Below, in pieces: positions 15,614 through 26,000 of a stretch of DNA of 64,000 nucleotides. This stretch comes from Ch128b sp964527925 (lineage in GTDB: Bacteria > Bacteroidota > Ignavibacteria > Ch128b): the NCBI GenBank assembly GCA_964527925.1, contig CAZGQO010000004.1:1-64000 (forward strand), read 5' to 3'. A program made the position numbers and the translations under genes. The number at the start of each line of letters is the position of its first letter. Position 1 is the first letter of the stretch. A model generated the notes under the pieces. That model saw only the letters and a program-made list of their open reading frames with translations. It did not search any database and was not told the origin of the DNA.

Positions 15614-16975
15614 TTATTTCACAAGTTGTAGTTTCTGAGTAAAAATCTTTCCATTAATATTAAGCACAGCCAGATAAATTCCACTGGGCAGATCATCTGC
15701 AATAAATTGTGTCTCATAAATTCCTTCTTCGAGAAATTCTTCCGTTAATGTTTTTAACTCACGGCCAAGTAAATCATAGATTGTGAGTCTAACTTTGCCT
15801 GCCTCCGGAATTTGATATTTTAATGTTGTAACTGGGTTGAACGGATTTGGATAGACTTTTATATCAGCAACCTCCGGCTTGAAATTAACAACTACTTTAA
15901 TTTCATCAGAATAATTTATAGTTCCATCAAAATCAATTTGTTTAAGTCTGTAATAATAAACTCCACTTGTTACATCTTTATCAACGAAGGAATAAATTTT
16001 TAATGAATTACTGTTTCCATTCCCTTGAACAAATCCAATAGTTTTCCATTCTTTATCATTTATACTTTTAGTCCTTAAATCGACTTTTCTTTTTTCAATT
16101 TCAAATCCGTAGTTATTGACTTCTGTAGCTGTTGACCAATAAAGATTAACTGCACCATTATTAAAAATTGAATAAAATGAATTCAATTGAATGGGAAGCG
16201 GAGATGAGTTTGTATGATATAAACCTCCGTTGAGAGAACTAAAATCAGGATTGAATCCTAAATTTCCGCTAGAAACATTTCCAGGAACCGTCACATCAGA
16301 AAAATATGCTGTACTGCTGACAACAAATGCAAAAACTTCTATTGAATGTGAAGTGGTTGCTCCTAATTGGCTTAATGGAATTTTTAATTCAAGACCTTTG
16401 TTTGATGTCCCAGAATTATTAAATGCAAAAGTTATAGAATTTTGTGAAAATACACTACCACCTGCACTGGAGTTTGTAGCAGAGTTACCTAACTGGTCAC
16501 AGCTTCCCTGGTATTCAATGACTGATGAAGTAACATGTTTTGCTGCATCAAAGTAAACATAGGATGAACCACTACCTGGATTAAATGCAAACATATAATC
16601 AACTTCAAAATCGGCTTTAAAATTTACATTAGAAGTATTATTCGCACCTATATAATGACCACTGGTGGATTGTATTCCAAGAGATTGACCAGATGATTTT
16701 CCACTTGGTGAACCCGTTCCTGTAACATTGATCCAGAGCCCTATTCCATTATTATTTGTTACGTCTAATTTACCCTCAACACCTAAATATAAATAAGTTG
16801 TATCTACATAATAAACAATTTTAGATACATCAATATTAGTTCCAAAGCCATTATTGCTGTTTTGTTTTGTCCCGATGGTTGTGTACGCACTTTCTGTTAA
16901 ATCTCCATTAATTGTTATTTGGGAAAATGCAGTAGAGATGAAAAATATTAAAAATATTGTAAATGTTTTTCTCAT
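15614..16975 (-). CDS. Secreted protein with type IX sorting domain
   Basis: The 453-residue protein starts with a signal peptide ('FTIFLIFFISTAFSQ', ATG 16975 preceded by a G-rich AGGGGGT site). Residues ~20-235 form a beta-rich region ('ITINGDLTESAY', 'YYVDTTYLYLGVEGKLD') resembling surface-exposed carbohydrate-binding or DOMON-like folds, though no exact family is assigned. Residues ~250-355 ('EVNNYGFEIEK', 'WKTIGFVQGNGNSNSLKIYS', 'YYYRLKQIDFDGTINYSDEI') form an Ig-like domain common before sorting tails. Residues ~370-453 are the Por/type IX C-terminal domain ('VYPNPFNPVTTLKY', 'VRLTIYDLLGRELKTL', 'SGIYLAVL'). It is exported across the outer membrane and probably surface-anchored. Its C-terminal half is closely repeated in the next gene, so the pair look duplicated. 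Confidence 0.85.
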   Translation of the reverse strand: MRKTFTIFLIFFISTAFSQITINGDLTESAYTTIGTKQNSNNGFGTNIDVSKIVYYVDTTYLYLGVEGKLDVTNNNGIGLWINVTGTGSPSGKSSGQSLGIQSTSGHYIGANNTSNVNFKADFEVDYMFAFNPGSGSSYVYFDAAKHVTSSVIEYQGSCDQLGNSATNSSAGGSVFSQNSITFAFNNSGTSNKGLELKIPLSQLGATTSHSIEVFAFVVSSTAYFSDVTVPGNVSSGNLGFNPDFSSLNGGLYHTNSSPLPIQLNSFYSIFNNGAVNLYWSTATEVNNYGFEIEKRKVDLRTKSINDKEWKTIGFVQGNGNSNSLKIYSFVDKDVTSGVYYYRLKQIDFDGTINYSDEIKVVVNFKPEVADIKVYPNPFNPVTTLKYQIPEAGKVRLTIYDLLGRELKTLTEEFLEEGIYETQFIADDLPSGIYLAVLNINGKIFTQKLQLVK

Positions 16976-17017
16976 ATTACCCCCTGAGATGTTTATTAAT
17001 TTAGTTGAATTGTTCCA

Positions 17018-18298
17018 TTATTTCTGAATAATTAGTTTTTTAGTTAATATCTTATTATTAACTTCAAGTCTAATTAAATAAATTCCGCTGGAAAGGTCTT
17101 TTCCATTAAATTCTAATTCATATTTTCCGGAATCATTAATTTCATTAACTAAGGTTTTTATTTCTCTTCCCATGATATCAAAGAGTATTAAAGTTACCTT
17201 TGAACCTGTGTTGAATTCTGGAATCGAATATCTAATCCTAGTAACTGGATTAAAAGGATTAGGATAAGCTGATAGTTCAATATCATCAGCGAATAATTTT
17301 ATATCGACTTCTAAAATCTTGCTGTATTCGTATTTACCATCGAAATCAATTTGTTTAAGACGATAAATGTATTTGCCGTTTGTGATGTCTCTATCTGTAA
17401 ACGAATAGGTTTTGATTGAATTACTGTTCCCATTTCCTTGAACAAACCCAATAGTCTTCCATGCAGTTTCGTCAATAGCTTTGTTTTTTGAGGTTATTTT
17501 TTGTTTTTCTATCTCAAAACCATAATTGTTTATTTCGGTTACAGTAGACCAGAGAAGTTGAACGGAATTGTTTTTTAAAAGGTAATTAAATGAGTTTAGT
17601 TGAACGGGGAGAGCAGATTCATCTATTTGAAAATCGTCTACCGCTAAACCATCATCAGCCGAGCTTGCATTATAATCTCGCCAGCGTATCCAGAAGGTAG
17701 AACTATTGGAAATATTTAAGCCGGTAATAGTATAACTTAAAAAAGTTCTGTAATTAAGATTATTTCCATCTCTTTGGCCTATTGAACCAGATGTATCTGG
17801 AGTGTAAAATGAAAGGTTCGCTACCTTAATCCAGTTACCATCGTTAAGAGAAGTTGCATTTAAACTATATTCAAATACTAAGCTGTCTAATCTTCCAGCA
17901 GTTCCTAATCTCCACATTTCTCCGTAATAAGAAATTGGAATTTGAGTTATAGTAAAACCCGTGTTATTAACTAATTTAGCACCAATTGTTGGAATGAGAT
18001 TACTACTTTGTAGACCACCGAATGCTCTGTCAGTGGAACCAGTACTACCAAAACTATAAGTATCACCAGTATTAGAGGAACCGGTACCGGCTGTATAAAT
18101 TGTATTGGCATTACTTCCAGATTCAATAAAATACCAACCAGTAGGTAATACATTGGAAGTACCAGAACTCGCAAGTGTATCAAAATCTTGTTGATAAGAA
18201 TCTACGCCATCTAAGCTTATTTCACCACTACCAATAAGAGTTTGGGAATATATGTAACTTAAGTTTATTAAAAAAAGAAATAAAATAATTACTCTCAT
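17018..18298 (-). CDS. Secreted protein with type IX sorting domain, relative of the neighbour
   Basis: The 426-residue protein has a signal peptide ('VIILFLFLINLSYIYSQ') and then an N-terminal module ('DGVDSYQQDFDTLASSGTSN', 'LPTGWYFIESGSNANTIYT', 'SSTFWIRWRDYNASSADDGLA') that resembles the 'choice-of-anchor' beta-sandwich with a DD-containing ligand loop. The central Ig-like domain ('EINNYGFEIEKQKI', 'AWKTIGFVQGNGNSNSIKTY', 'YRLKQIDFDGKYEYSKI') and the type IX tail ('AYPNPFNPVTRIRYSI', 'VTLILFDIMGREIKTLV', 'SGIYLIRLEVNNKILTKKLI') are nearly the same as in the downstream minus-strand gene 42 bases away. A serine-rich low-complexity stretch ('GTGSSNTGDTYSFGSTGS') lies near residue 75. Ligand and function are unknown. 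Confidence 0.82.
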   Translation of the reverse strand: MRVIILFLFLINLSYIYSQTLIGSGEISLDGVDSYQQDFDTLASSGTSNVLPTGWYFIESGSNANTIYTAGTGSSNTGDTYSFGSTGSTDRAFGGLQSSNLIPTIGAKLVNNTGFTITQIPISYYGEMWRLGTAGRLDSLVFEYSLNATSLNDGNWIKVANLSFYTPDTSGSIGQRDGNNLNYRTFLSYTITGLNISNSSTFWIRWRDYNASSADDGLAVDDFQIDESALPVQLNSFNYLLKNNSVQLLWSTVTEINNYGFEIEKQKITSKNKAIDETAWKTIGFVQGNGNSNSIKTYSFTDRDITNGKYIYRLKQIDFDGKYEYSKILEVDIKLFADDIELSAYPNPFNPVTRIRYSIPEFNTGSKVTLILFDIMGREIKTLVNEINDSGKYELEFNGKDLSSGIYLIRLEVNNKILTKKLIIQK

Positions 18299-18474
18299 AA
18301 CTTTTCCTAGTTTTTAGAACTAAGACAATTATTTTAGTTACGATTGTAATTTTTGCAATTTTTTTTTAAATGTCAATATTCTAATAAAGAAATTTTTAGA
18401 AATTGAAAATTTTAAAACTACTCAATTACTTAAAATAAATAATCATGATTCAAAATAATCAATTATAAATTACA

Positions 18475-21456
18475 TCATTTTACTACAATTAACACAATCT
18501 CATAAACATTAGGATCCTGTAGATTTTCTTTCCCGCCGCCAGTCCATTTCTGTTCGTATTTATCTACTAACCTGAAGTCGCCAATTCCACTTCCCCCGCG
18601 GTCATCCTGAAGGCCAATTGCAATTGTCACAAAAGAATCATTTTTAATTTCACCAATAAGTTCAAAAGGCAAAGAAAAGTAAATCAAATTTTTACTTGCG
18701 TTTCCAAGAGGATTTTTCACATCTTCACCTGATGGAATGTATCTGCCAAGAATTTTTAATTGGCCATCGCAAACATCAATTCCTCCGCCAACAAAAATTA
18801 TTCTGTTGAATCTTAATGATTCTTTAAGAACCAGATTGGAATTTCTTCTCAAAAATCTACCATATACAGTATCAGCTCTGGTTTGTAAGCATATTGCAAT
18901 GTATGTCAGCTGAAAACCATATTCAGGATGCCAGCCTGGATTTACAAGCTTTTCAAATTCAATTGTAAAATAATAATTCGATTTGTCTTTACTGATGGTG
19001 AACTGTTTTAATTCAGTCATTCCTTTTTTGAAGTTGGGATTTTTAGGTAAGGTATAATTGAATTTTATCTTTTTAGCACCAGTGCCGCTGTATATAGTAA
19101 CAGCTTGAATATTAACTTTTTTTATATCTTCAAGATTTAATATAAGGTATTCGGGCTTTTGAATGCTTTTCCAATCTGGATTGAAGACTGGTTCCGCGAA
19201 TTTTATATTCTTTGCAAGTTCAATTTCGTTTCTAACATCCTGAATAAAAACTGAATAATCTGAAACTTTATGAGAATTTATTTTGACGATAGGATTACCT
19301 TGAAATTCAGGAATATGAACATCAACCACAGACAAAGGCTTAAGTCTGGTTTTTATGAAATATTTAATTGCGTTAGAATTTATGTGAATAATTTCTAAAT
19401 CGTATGGCTGAATTAGATTTCTACAATCAATAGTAATTGTGAAGAGTTCAGTTTGTGATTTGTATTTAACAGGTAAAATTTTATCTGAGATGAAAGTATT
19501 AATCTGAAACTCTTTTATATCTTCAGGCAAGGCAGGGGAGATAATAATTTTTTGAGCTGGAGCATTGATATTAATCCCACTATAATTTTCTGTCAAAACA
19601 CGGATAAACTCAGCGTTAGACCATGCCTGTGTGAATGTTCCGGATAATTCTCGCTTAGTCTTATTTGGTTTAGGAAAAGGATCCATTAGTTCTGAAAGAG
19701 TTCCGATTGCACCTTCATCTAAAGTCTGATGTACTAATTCTTTTAATAAAATATAACTTAAATCAACTCTATAATTATTTGTCAATGCTGAAATTCCGAG
19801 TCCTGAATTCCATAACCATATAATACCATTATGATAAGCGGCATCTGGTGGATAAAACGGTTGATAATGATGGAAGGGATGAAAATTTTCATCTTTATAA
19901 GATAGCGATAAAACTCCATAAGGATAAACAAGATTTGAAACAGTCTTTTCAAGTATTCTATACAGAATAGATTTTTCAATGTTAATCATGGTTGGATCAT
20001 TTAAAATTTTGGAATAATTGGTGGCAGGATCATTCAAAAAATCATCAAGGTAAAAGAAAAACAGATTTGGCCGATATGAGGAATCTTTAGTTCCATCAGG
20101 TTTGAGGTGATCATAAATTAAAAGTTTTGATGTATCTATAAACTCTTTGAGAATTTTTAATTTTAGTCTATTGGCAAAATCGAAATATTTTTTTCCATTT
20201 AGTGAGTCACCAAAAAAATATGAAAAATAAGATGTGATTTTTAATTGTTTGAACCAGAGATACTGAATATCATTAGATCGATTTCCACGAGGAGACCACG
20301 GACCATCAGGACCAACCGCATCCATCCATGTTTCTGCATCTTGATGAATTAAAAAGTAATTCGAATCGACACTGTTTTTCAAAAACGCATCTGTTGCAAG
20401 TTTTATGGGAGGAATAATTTTTCTTGCAAAGTCGGTGTCGTTTGATTGTTTGAAATAATTATAGGATTGAATTACAAACCATGGAGTCCCATCGACTGTG
20501 TTATAAATTCTTTCGCTAAGAGTGATGCGATTGGGAATTCTTCCGAAGTAATGACTTTCTGGATTTGTATCCTGCTTTGTAGCAAAGGAGAGAAGAATTT
20601 CTTTTGCATCTTTAAAATTTCCAATTAGAAAAGTCGCTGCTGGCAGGGAAATAAAAGTATCTCTTCCCCAGTAATTGTTGAACCAGGGTAATCCTGCCCA
20701 GATTCCTTTCATTCCCTGATGAGTTACAAGAGCATCGAGAGAAATTACATTCCAGTAAAATGCTTTGTTTAATTCATCAAGATTTGTTTTGAATCCTATT
20801 CGAGTAATTAGATTTTGAAGTCTCTTTTTCTTCTGGACTAATAATTTTTCGAAGGACTGAATATAGCTTCCATTTTCATCGACGGAAAGGATGATTCTAT
20901 TCAGTTTCTTTCCTTTGAATTTTATGGTGAGTTCGGTAGATGAAAAGCAGAAATCTATCTGGTGTATGTTTGATTCTATTTTAATTGTATGATTTTTGGA
21001 GATTAACGTTGTGAGATTTGATGAGTGATGACTAAGACTATCAACTGGTAAATCTAATTTAAGTTCGAGTTCTTTTTTGTGTAAGTTTGTGATTTCAATG
21101 AGAATAATGTTTAGTGAATCGGAAAGGGAAAATGTTTCTTTAATATTTTCAGGATAGTGACGGACTATTTTATACGGATAGAAATGTGTCCATGATTTTT
21201 CACGATCAAGTAAAATGTTGTTGACTTTTAATTCGTAATCTGTGAAAATTTTTTGTTCGTTTATGGTGAGTCCCTGAAATGAATTTTTGTTTTTCGAGTT
21301 CGATTCACCGTAATAAAATGCTGAGATTTTATTGGTAAAGAAATACTCACGGGATTGATTCTGTACTTTGATAGCCAGTCTATCGATGGCAAAATCTGAA
21401 TTTTTAGAGAATATATAGATAGGGAGGGTTAATATTAATAAAATAATTTTTCTCAT
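18475..21456 (-). CDS. Secreted glycogen-debranching/GH133-like glycoside hydrolase with glucodextranase-type C-terminus
   Basis: The 993-residue protein has a signal peptide ('KIILLILTLPIYIFS'). The central region (~residues 220-660) carries landmarks of the amylo-alpha-1,6-glucosidase/GDE (alpha/alpha)6 domain: 'GIWAGLPWFNNYWGRDTFIS', 'VDGTPWFVIQSYNYF', 'HQDAETWMDAVGPDGPWSPR' and 'PPDAAYHNGIIWLWNSGLGI', with acidic candidates Asp and Glu in the last two. The final ~220 residues ('NPGWHPEYGFQLTYIAICLQ', 'GGSGIGDFRLVDKYEQKW', 'QDPNVYEIVLIV') resemble the C-terminal domain of glucodextranases and secreted amylopullulanases. It probably trims alpha-glucan branches in the periplasm or outside, unlike cytoplasmic GlgX-type enzymes. 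No type IX tail is seen. It reads alone, with 174 bases to the next gene. Confidence 0.75.
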   Translation of the reverse strand: MRKIILLILTLPIYIFSKNSDFAIDRLAIKVQNQSREYFFTNKISAFYYGESNSKNKNSFQGLTINEQKIFTDYELKVNNILLDREKSWTHFYPYKIVRHYPENIKETFSLSDSLNIILIEITNLHKKELELKLDLPVDSLSHHSSNLTTLISKNHTIKIESNIHQIDFCFSSTELTIKFKGKKLNRIILSVDENGSYIQSFEKLLVQKKKRLQNLITRIGFKTNLDELNKAFYWNVISLDALVTHQGMKGIWAGLPWFNNYWGRDTFISLPAATFLIGNFKDAKEILLSFATKQDTNPESHYFGRIPNRITLSERIYNTVDGTPWFVIQSYNYFKQSNDTDFARKIIPPIKLATDAFLKNSVDSNYFLIHQDAETWMDAVGPDGPWSPRGNRSNDIQYLWFKQLKITSYFSYFFGDSLNGKKYFDFANRLKLKILKEFIDTSKLLIYDHLKPDGTKDSSYRPNLFFFYLDDFLNDPATNYSKILNDPTMINIEKSILYRILEKTVSNLVYPYGVLSLSYKDENFHPFHHYQPFYPPDAAYHNGIIWLWNSGLGISALTNNYRVDLSYILLKELVHQTLDEGAIGTLSELMDPFPKPNKTKRELSGTFTQAWSNAEFIRVLTENYSGININAPAQKIIISPALPEDIKEFQINTFISDKILPVKYKSQTELFTITIDCRNLIQPYDLEIIHINSNAIKYFIKTRLKPLSVVDVHIPEFQGNPIVKINSHKVSDYSVFIQDVRNEIELAKNIKFAEPVFNPDWKSIQKPEYLILNLEDIKKVNIQAVTIYSGTGAKKIKFNYTLPKNPNFKKGMTELKQFTISKDKSNYYFTIEFEKLVNPGWHPEYGFQLTYIAICLQTRADTVYGRFLRRNSNLVLKESLRFNRIIFVGGGIDVCDGQLKILGRYIPSGEDVKNPLGNASKNLIYFSLPFELIGEIKNDSFVTIAIGLQDDRGGSGIGDFRLVDKYEQKWTGGGKENLQDPNVYEIVLIVVK

Positions 21457-21583
21457 GGTTTTTATTTTAATTTAAGAAGAATGGCAGTTAAAGGTAAATT
21501 CCCATACGTTGATCAGTCATTTATAAAAATATTTAATTAAAAAGTTTGATAGAACAAATTAGACTTTAATTCATAATTTTCCT

Positions 21584-21605
21584 TTGTACTTCCATAGAGG
21601 TACAA
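21584..21605. repeat. Imperfect palindrome TTGTAC...GTACAA
   Basis: TTGTACTT-CCATAG-AGGTACAA has 8-base arms with one G-U pair and a 6-base loop. It lies in the 550-base gene-free region 21457-22006. It may be a remnant of a REP-like palindromic element. Apart from this and the repeat at 21725, that region shows nothing coding. Confidence 0.4.
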
Positions 21606-21724
21606 ATCAAATTATGTTTGTCTATATAGGTAGGTATAAAATTTTTTACTGGGACGAAGGAATGAATTAATTTTTATTCTGCAATAAAAATAATTTAGAT
21701 ATGAAGAATGATTTCGTTATTCAT

Positions 21725-21836
21725 TGTCATGCTGAACTGAGTGAAGCATCTCCTAGGTTCCTTATTACATTTTATTAGGTTCTGAATGAAATGGAGTTGA
21801 GGATCTTCTATTCATTTCATTTCGCTCAGAATGACA
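21725..21836. repeat. Dispersed 'TGTCATnCTGA...TCAGAATGACA' palindromic repeat
   Basis: The left end TGTCATGCTGAACTGAGTGAAGCATC and the right end CATTTCGCTCAGAATGACA face each other as an inverted pair about 110 bases apart. They belong to the same family as the cluster at 12104-12330. The element lies between the secreted hydrolase and the acyltransferase gene and contains no ORF. Confidence 0.75.
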
Positions 21837-22006
21837 GAAAAGGCTTATGTCATCATCTTGAAAAATTCTATTATCAGGAATCGATGTAAATGATTTAGAC
21901 CTAAAAAAATTGATAGATTCAATGTGAAATAAAAATCGATTATTTATTTAATGAATAACTCAACTAATTTTTTTTAAGTTTACAATCAAATTAATGAAGA
22001 GTTAAA

Positions 22007-23038
22007 ATGCTTAATAAACTTAAACACATTTTTTCAGATCAATTTCGTGAACCACTGCCAGATTTTTTGCGTGGTGTTGCAATTCTTTTTATGATTCAGG
22101 TTCATCTAACGGAATTATTACTGATTGATAAACCTGAATATCAGATGTACATCAAGATATCTTATTTTCTTGGAGGAATTCCAACAGCTCCTGTCTTTAT
22201 CACTTTTATGGGATATTTTCTTGATAGATCAAAAGCGTCAATTAAAAAAGAAATTAAACATGGGCTCGGTTTAATTGGACTTGGATTGTTATTAAATATT
22301 CTCTTAAATCTTTCTTTAATTTATCGATACATTCAAAAAGAAATAGATGTAAACATTTTACATTATCTTTTTGGTGTTGATATTTTAATTTTTGCCGGGT
22401 TCAGTTATCTCATTTTATCAATTCTAAAAAGAATTATTAAGCGAAATATTCTATTTTTGTTAATGATCATTTTCATTTATATGCTTCAATATTTTTTACA
22501 AAACATACAATTAGAATCTGAAGAGGGCAGATATTTACTATCAATTTTTTATCGCAATGTTGAATGGTCGTACTTTCCTTTAATTCCCTGGTTAGCCTTT
22601 CCACTTTTTGGTATGTATTTAAGGCGAACTGTACTTTTGAAAAAATTTATTGATAAAAAATTATCCTCAGGTGTTGCAGCTTTATATGTAATCCTTTCTA
22701 TTATTTTAATTAATTATGGAGTCAGTAAAAGTCAGGATTTGAACAGTTATTATAATCACAATCTTTTTTTCTTTTTTTACTCGGTTTTTATTCTTGCAGG
22801 ATTGATTAAGTTTTTAACTACATTTTACTTCAAATTTTCAGAGAATCTACTGGTAAATTATATCCGATGGCTGGGTAAAAATGTAACTATAGTTTATATC
22901 TTTCAATGGATAATAATTGGCAATATTGCTACTTATCTTTATAAAGCTTTATTTATCCAAGATATATTAATTATTTTTTTGTTAATTATGTTTTCAATTT
23001 CAATTTGTACTTATCTATATAATTTCAGCCGGATTTAG
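22007..23038 (+). CDS. DUF1624/HGSNAT-like polytopic membrane protein (candidate acyltransferase)
   Basis: The 343-residue protein has about ten hydrophobic segments. It opens with 'FREPLPDFLRGVAILFMIQV' followed by 'HLTELL', the conserved R-G-x-x-I-x-x-M-x-x-x-H pattern of TM1 in DUF1624/heparan-alpha-glucosaminide N-acetyltransferase-like and acyltransferase-3-like proteins, where the His is implicated in acyl transfer. 'GGIPTAPVFITFMGYFLDRS' (TM2) and 'YFPLIPWLAFPLFGMYLRR' also fit DUF1624 ('PW.g..l.G...'). It may acylate a surface glycan. The 3' end overlaps the convergent minus-strand gene by 14 bases. Confidence 0.65.
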   Translation: MLNKLKHIFSDQFREPLPDFLRGVAILFMIQVHLTELLLIDKPEYQMYIKISYFLGGIPTAPVFITFMGYFLDRSKASIKKEIKHGLGLIGLGLLLNILLNLSLIYRYIQKEIDVNILHYLFGVDILIFAGFSYLILSILKRIIKRNILFLLMIIFIYMLQYFLQNIQLESEEGRYLLSIFYRNVEWSYFPLIPWLAFPLFGMYLRRTVLLKKFIDKKLSSGVAALYVILSIILINYGVSKSQDLNSYYNHNLFFFFYSVFILAGLIKFLTTFYFKFSENLLVNYIRWLGKNVTIVYIFQWIIIGNIATYLYKALFIQDILIIFLLIMFSISICTYLYNFSRI

Positions 23039-26000
23039 ATTTTTCTGTTAACCTTTTTTCCTGGTTAACTCTCCACTCAATTCGTTTGCTTAAGAATTTT
23101 TTCGAAGGGTAATTCTGATTATAGTTTACAAGTTGAATGAAATACTCAACAACTTTTCCATATTCATTAAGATAAATTGCACTGAGGGCAAAAGTATAAA
23201 AATACTCTGACAGGTCAGATTGATTGAATAAATCTGGATTTTGCTGAAAAATTTTTTCGGCTCTGATGCAGTAGTCGAATGCTTTTTTGTACTCACTATT
23301 TTGAAGAGATACAACAGCAAGTTGTGAATATAATTTGAAATCACTGAGAGGGTCGATGTTATGATATTTTATCAGAATACTTTCTGCCTGACTGATTGGA
23401 AAAATCTTCATAAAGTTTGTGGAATTAATGTTCTCACTCAAAATCTGATTGGCAAAATTTTCTGCAAGTTTTTGTGATTGAGGAAATTTTTGATGATTTA
23501 TTATGAGGTCAGAGGTGTTATACTTAATTATGTTTAATTTGTCTTCTAATTGAGATTTGATTCCAGCTGCAAATGAATTACTATTATCTTTTTCATATAA
23601 TAATCTTGCAAGTCCATAAGCAAATCGATAGTTCATTGAATGTCGAAGATGAAAGTTAATTGCATCCTCAATGTCTGAATTCGAAATTTGATTTTTCTTA
23701 ATGTACTCTTTCACGAGTAAGCCATTGCTTAAAGTATCAAACTTCTCATCAAACTTATATGCAAGAATTGAAGTTGTGCCTTTAAATAATGCAACTGGTG
23801 CAAGAAATTCCAGCAATGGCTTCTTTTCAGAATTTATGTCTTTTTTATAAGCTAAAGTGAATGAATTCTCGGGTGATAAAATCTGAGTGGTTAAAAATGT
23901 GAAAGGGGAATTTATACTGATTCTTGATAAACTTCTTTTAATTTTTTCGTTTGAGAGTTTTTTTAAGAAAATTTGATCATCCAGTTTAATAACTTCATTT
24001 GAACCGATCAGAATTAGATCACCTTCAACACCACCCCAGATCTGAACATAAGGGAAGACAGAATAAAATGTAGATATAACAATCGATAAAACATCATCAT
24101 CCATTTCATAGATATGAAACCACTGAGTCATAACTCCATTTTTTTTTAAGCTATTTTTACATCGTTCGAAATATTCTTTTGAAAAAAGATTTCCAATACC
24201 AGCAATCCATGGATTGGATGGTTCAGAAATAATTACATCAAATTTTTGTTGGCTAAGTTTCAGATATGATTGAGCATCCTCTATTATAACTTGAAGTCGA
24301 GGATCCTTAATACAATTTTCATTTACATCAGAGAAGAGTTCACTTGTTTCCAGTACTTCTTTTGAAATTTCAGCACATATAACTTTTTGTGGATTATGGT
24401 TTAAGACCGCACTTATAGTGGATCCACTTCCATAACCGATCACAAAGACTTGTTCTGGTCTTGGATGAAGCATCATTGGTATGTGACCAAGTAAGTATTG
24501 AGTCGGTAAATCTCCAACACTGCTTGCATCAGGTTTTCCATTGATAATCAAAATTCTTTGTCGGATTGAATCTTTTGTTTCTGTAACAGCAACATTTGAA
24601 CTTGTTCCTTCTTTGTAAAAGAGGACATCTCTTAATTGAAATATCTTTTTATAATCATTATATGATGGCGGTGGGATATCATTCAATCTCCTGAAAACAC
24701 CAAGAGTATTGATTTCTTTATTTGCATCAGGAATATTGAAAATGATAATTATCAGAAAAATTAGAGAAATTGAATAGAGAATTTTTGTTTTTAATCTAAT
24801 TAAGTGAAGATAGTTTGAAAGGATAAGTATAATGCCGAGAATGTTAATGAGGATTGAAATAACAAAGGAATCCTTAATTCCAAAAAGGGGGATTAAAACA
24901 AGTCCAGTCATTAAAGAACCAAGAACATTACCAGTTGTATTAACAGAAAAAACAGTTCCAACAGAACGACCAATTAGATTCTTATATCTTGCAACAATTT
25001 CAACAATAAGAGGAAGTGTCATTCCCATAAAAATTGTCGGTATGAACATTAAGAAAAATAAAATGATGAATTCAAAAAGTAAGAATAAACTAAAAGCATC
25101 ATCTGTTTTTGAAAAGAGAGTACTCGTTTTCCAGAATTGATATGGTAAAAATGGAATGATAAACAAACTGAATGCAATAGTTAAGGCAATAAAAAATTGG
25201 GAATAAATAACAAGTTTAATTGGATTAAATTTAGAGATTAAATTTGAAGAGACGATAAAACTTCCTATTGTTATCCCGCTGATAAAAGCGATTAACATAA
25301 GTGAAAAAGAATAAGTAGAAGAACCGAAGATCGAAATTAAAATTTTTGTCCAGAGAACTTCGTAAGCCAGTGAAGAAAATCCACTGAGTCCTGCAATTAA
25401 AATCAAAATTTTAATTAACCTTTCAGAAATGTTTACTTCAGAAATGAATTTATCTTTAGTGAATGGTTCTTCTTTGGATATTTCTGATGAATCATCTTTC
25501 ACTTTGATAGAGCTAAGTACGATGCTTATACTTCCAATGAATAGATTTAAGATTGCAGCAATTAAGATGGTAGTATCGATTCCGAAGTTTTTAATTAGAA
25601 TAAATCCTGCAAAAAAGACTCCCACTACAGCACCGAAAGAATTCAGGAAATACAAACTGCCATTTTCTTTTCTAATGGATTCGATTTTTTCGGTAAAATA
25701 TTTTGTTAGAGTTGGTAGTGTCCCACCCATCAATATTGTTGGTAAAATCAAAACCAGTGTTGAAATTATGAATTTAATCAGGAGATAGATGATTTGATTG
25801 TTTACCAATAATTCTTCAGAAGACAGCAGATAAAATATTGTTTCACCTATTGAGATGATATTTGGAAATACAAGACAGTAAACACCAATGATTAGTTCAA
25901 TTAATCCATAGACAAATAGTTGATTTTTAATGTAATCAATTTTTTTACCTATGAAGTAATTTCCAATTGCAAGTCCGCCGAGAAAAGTAGCTAATACAAT

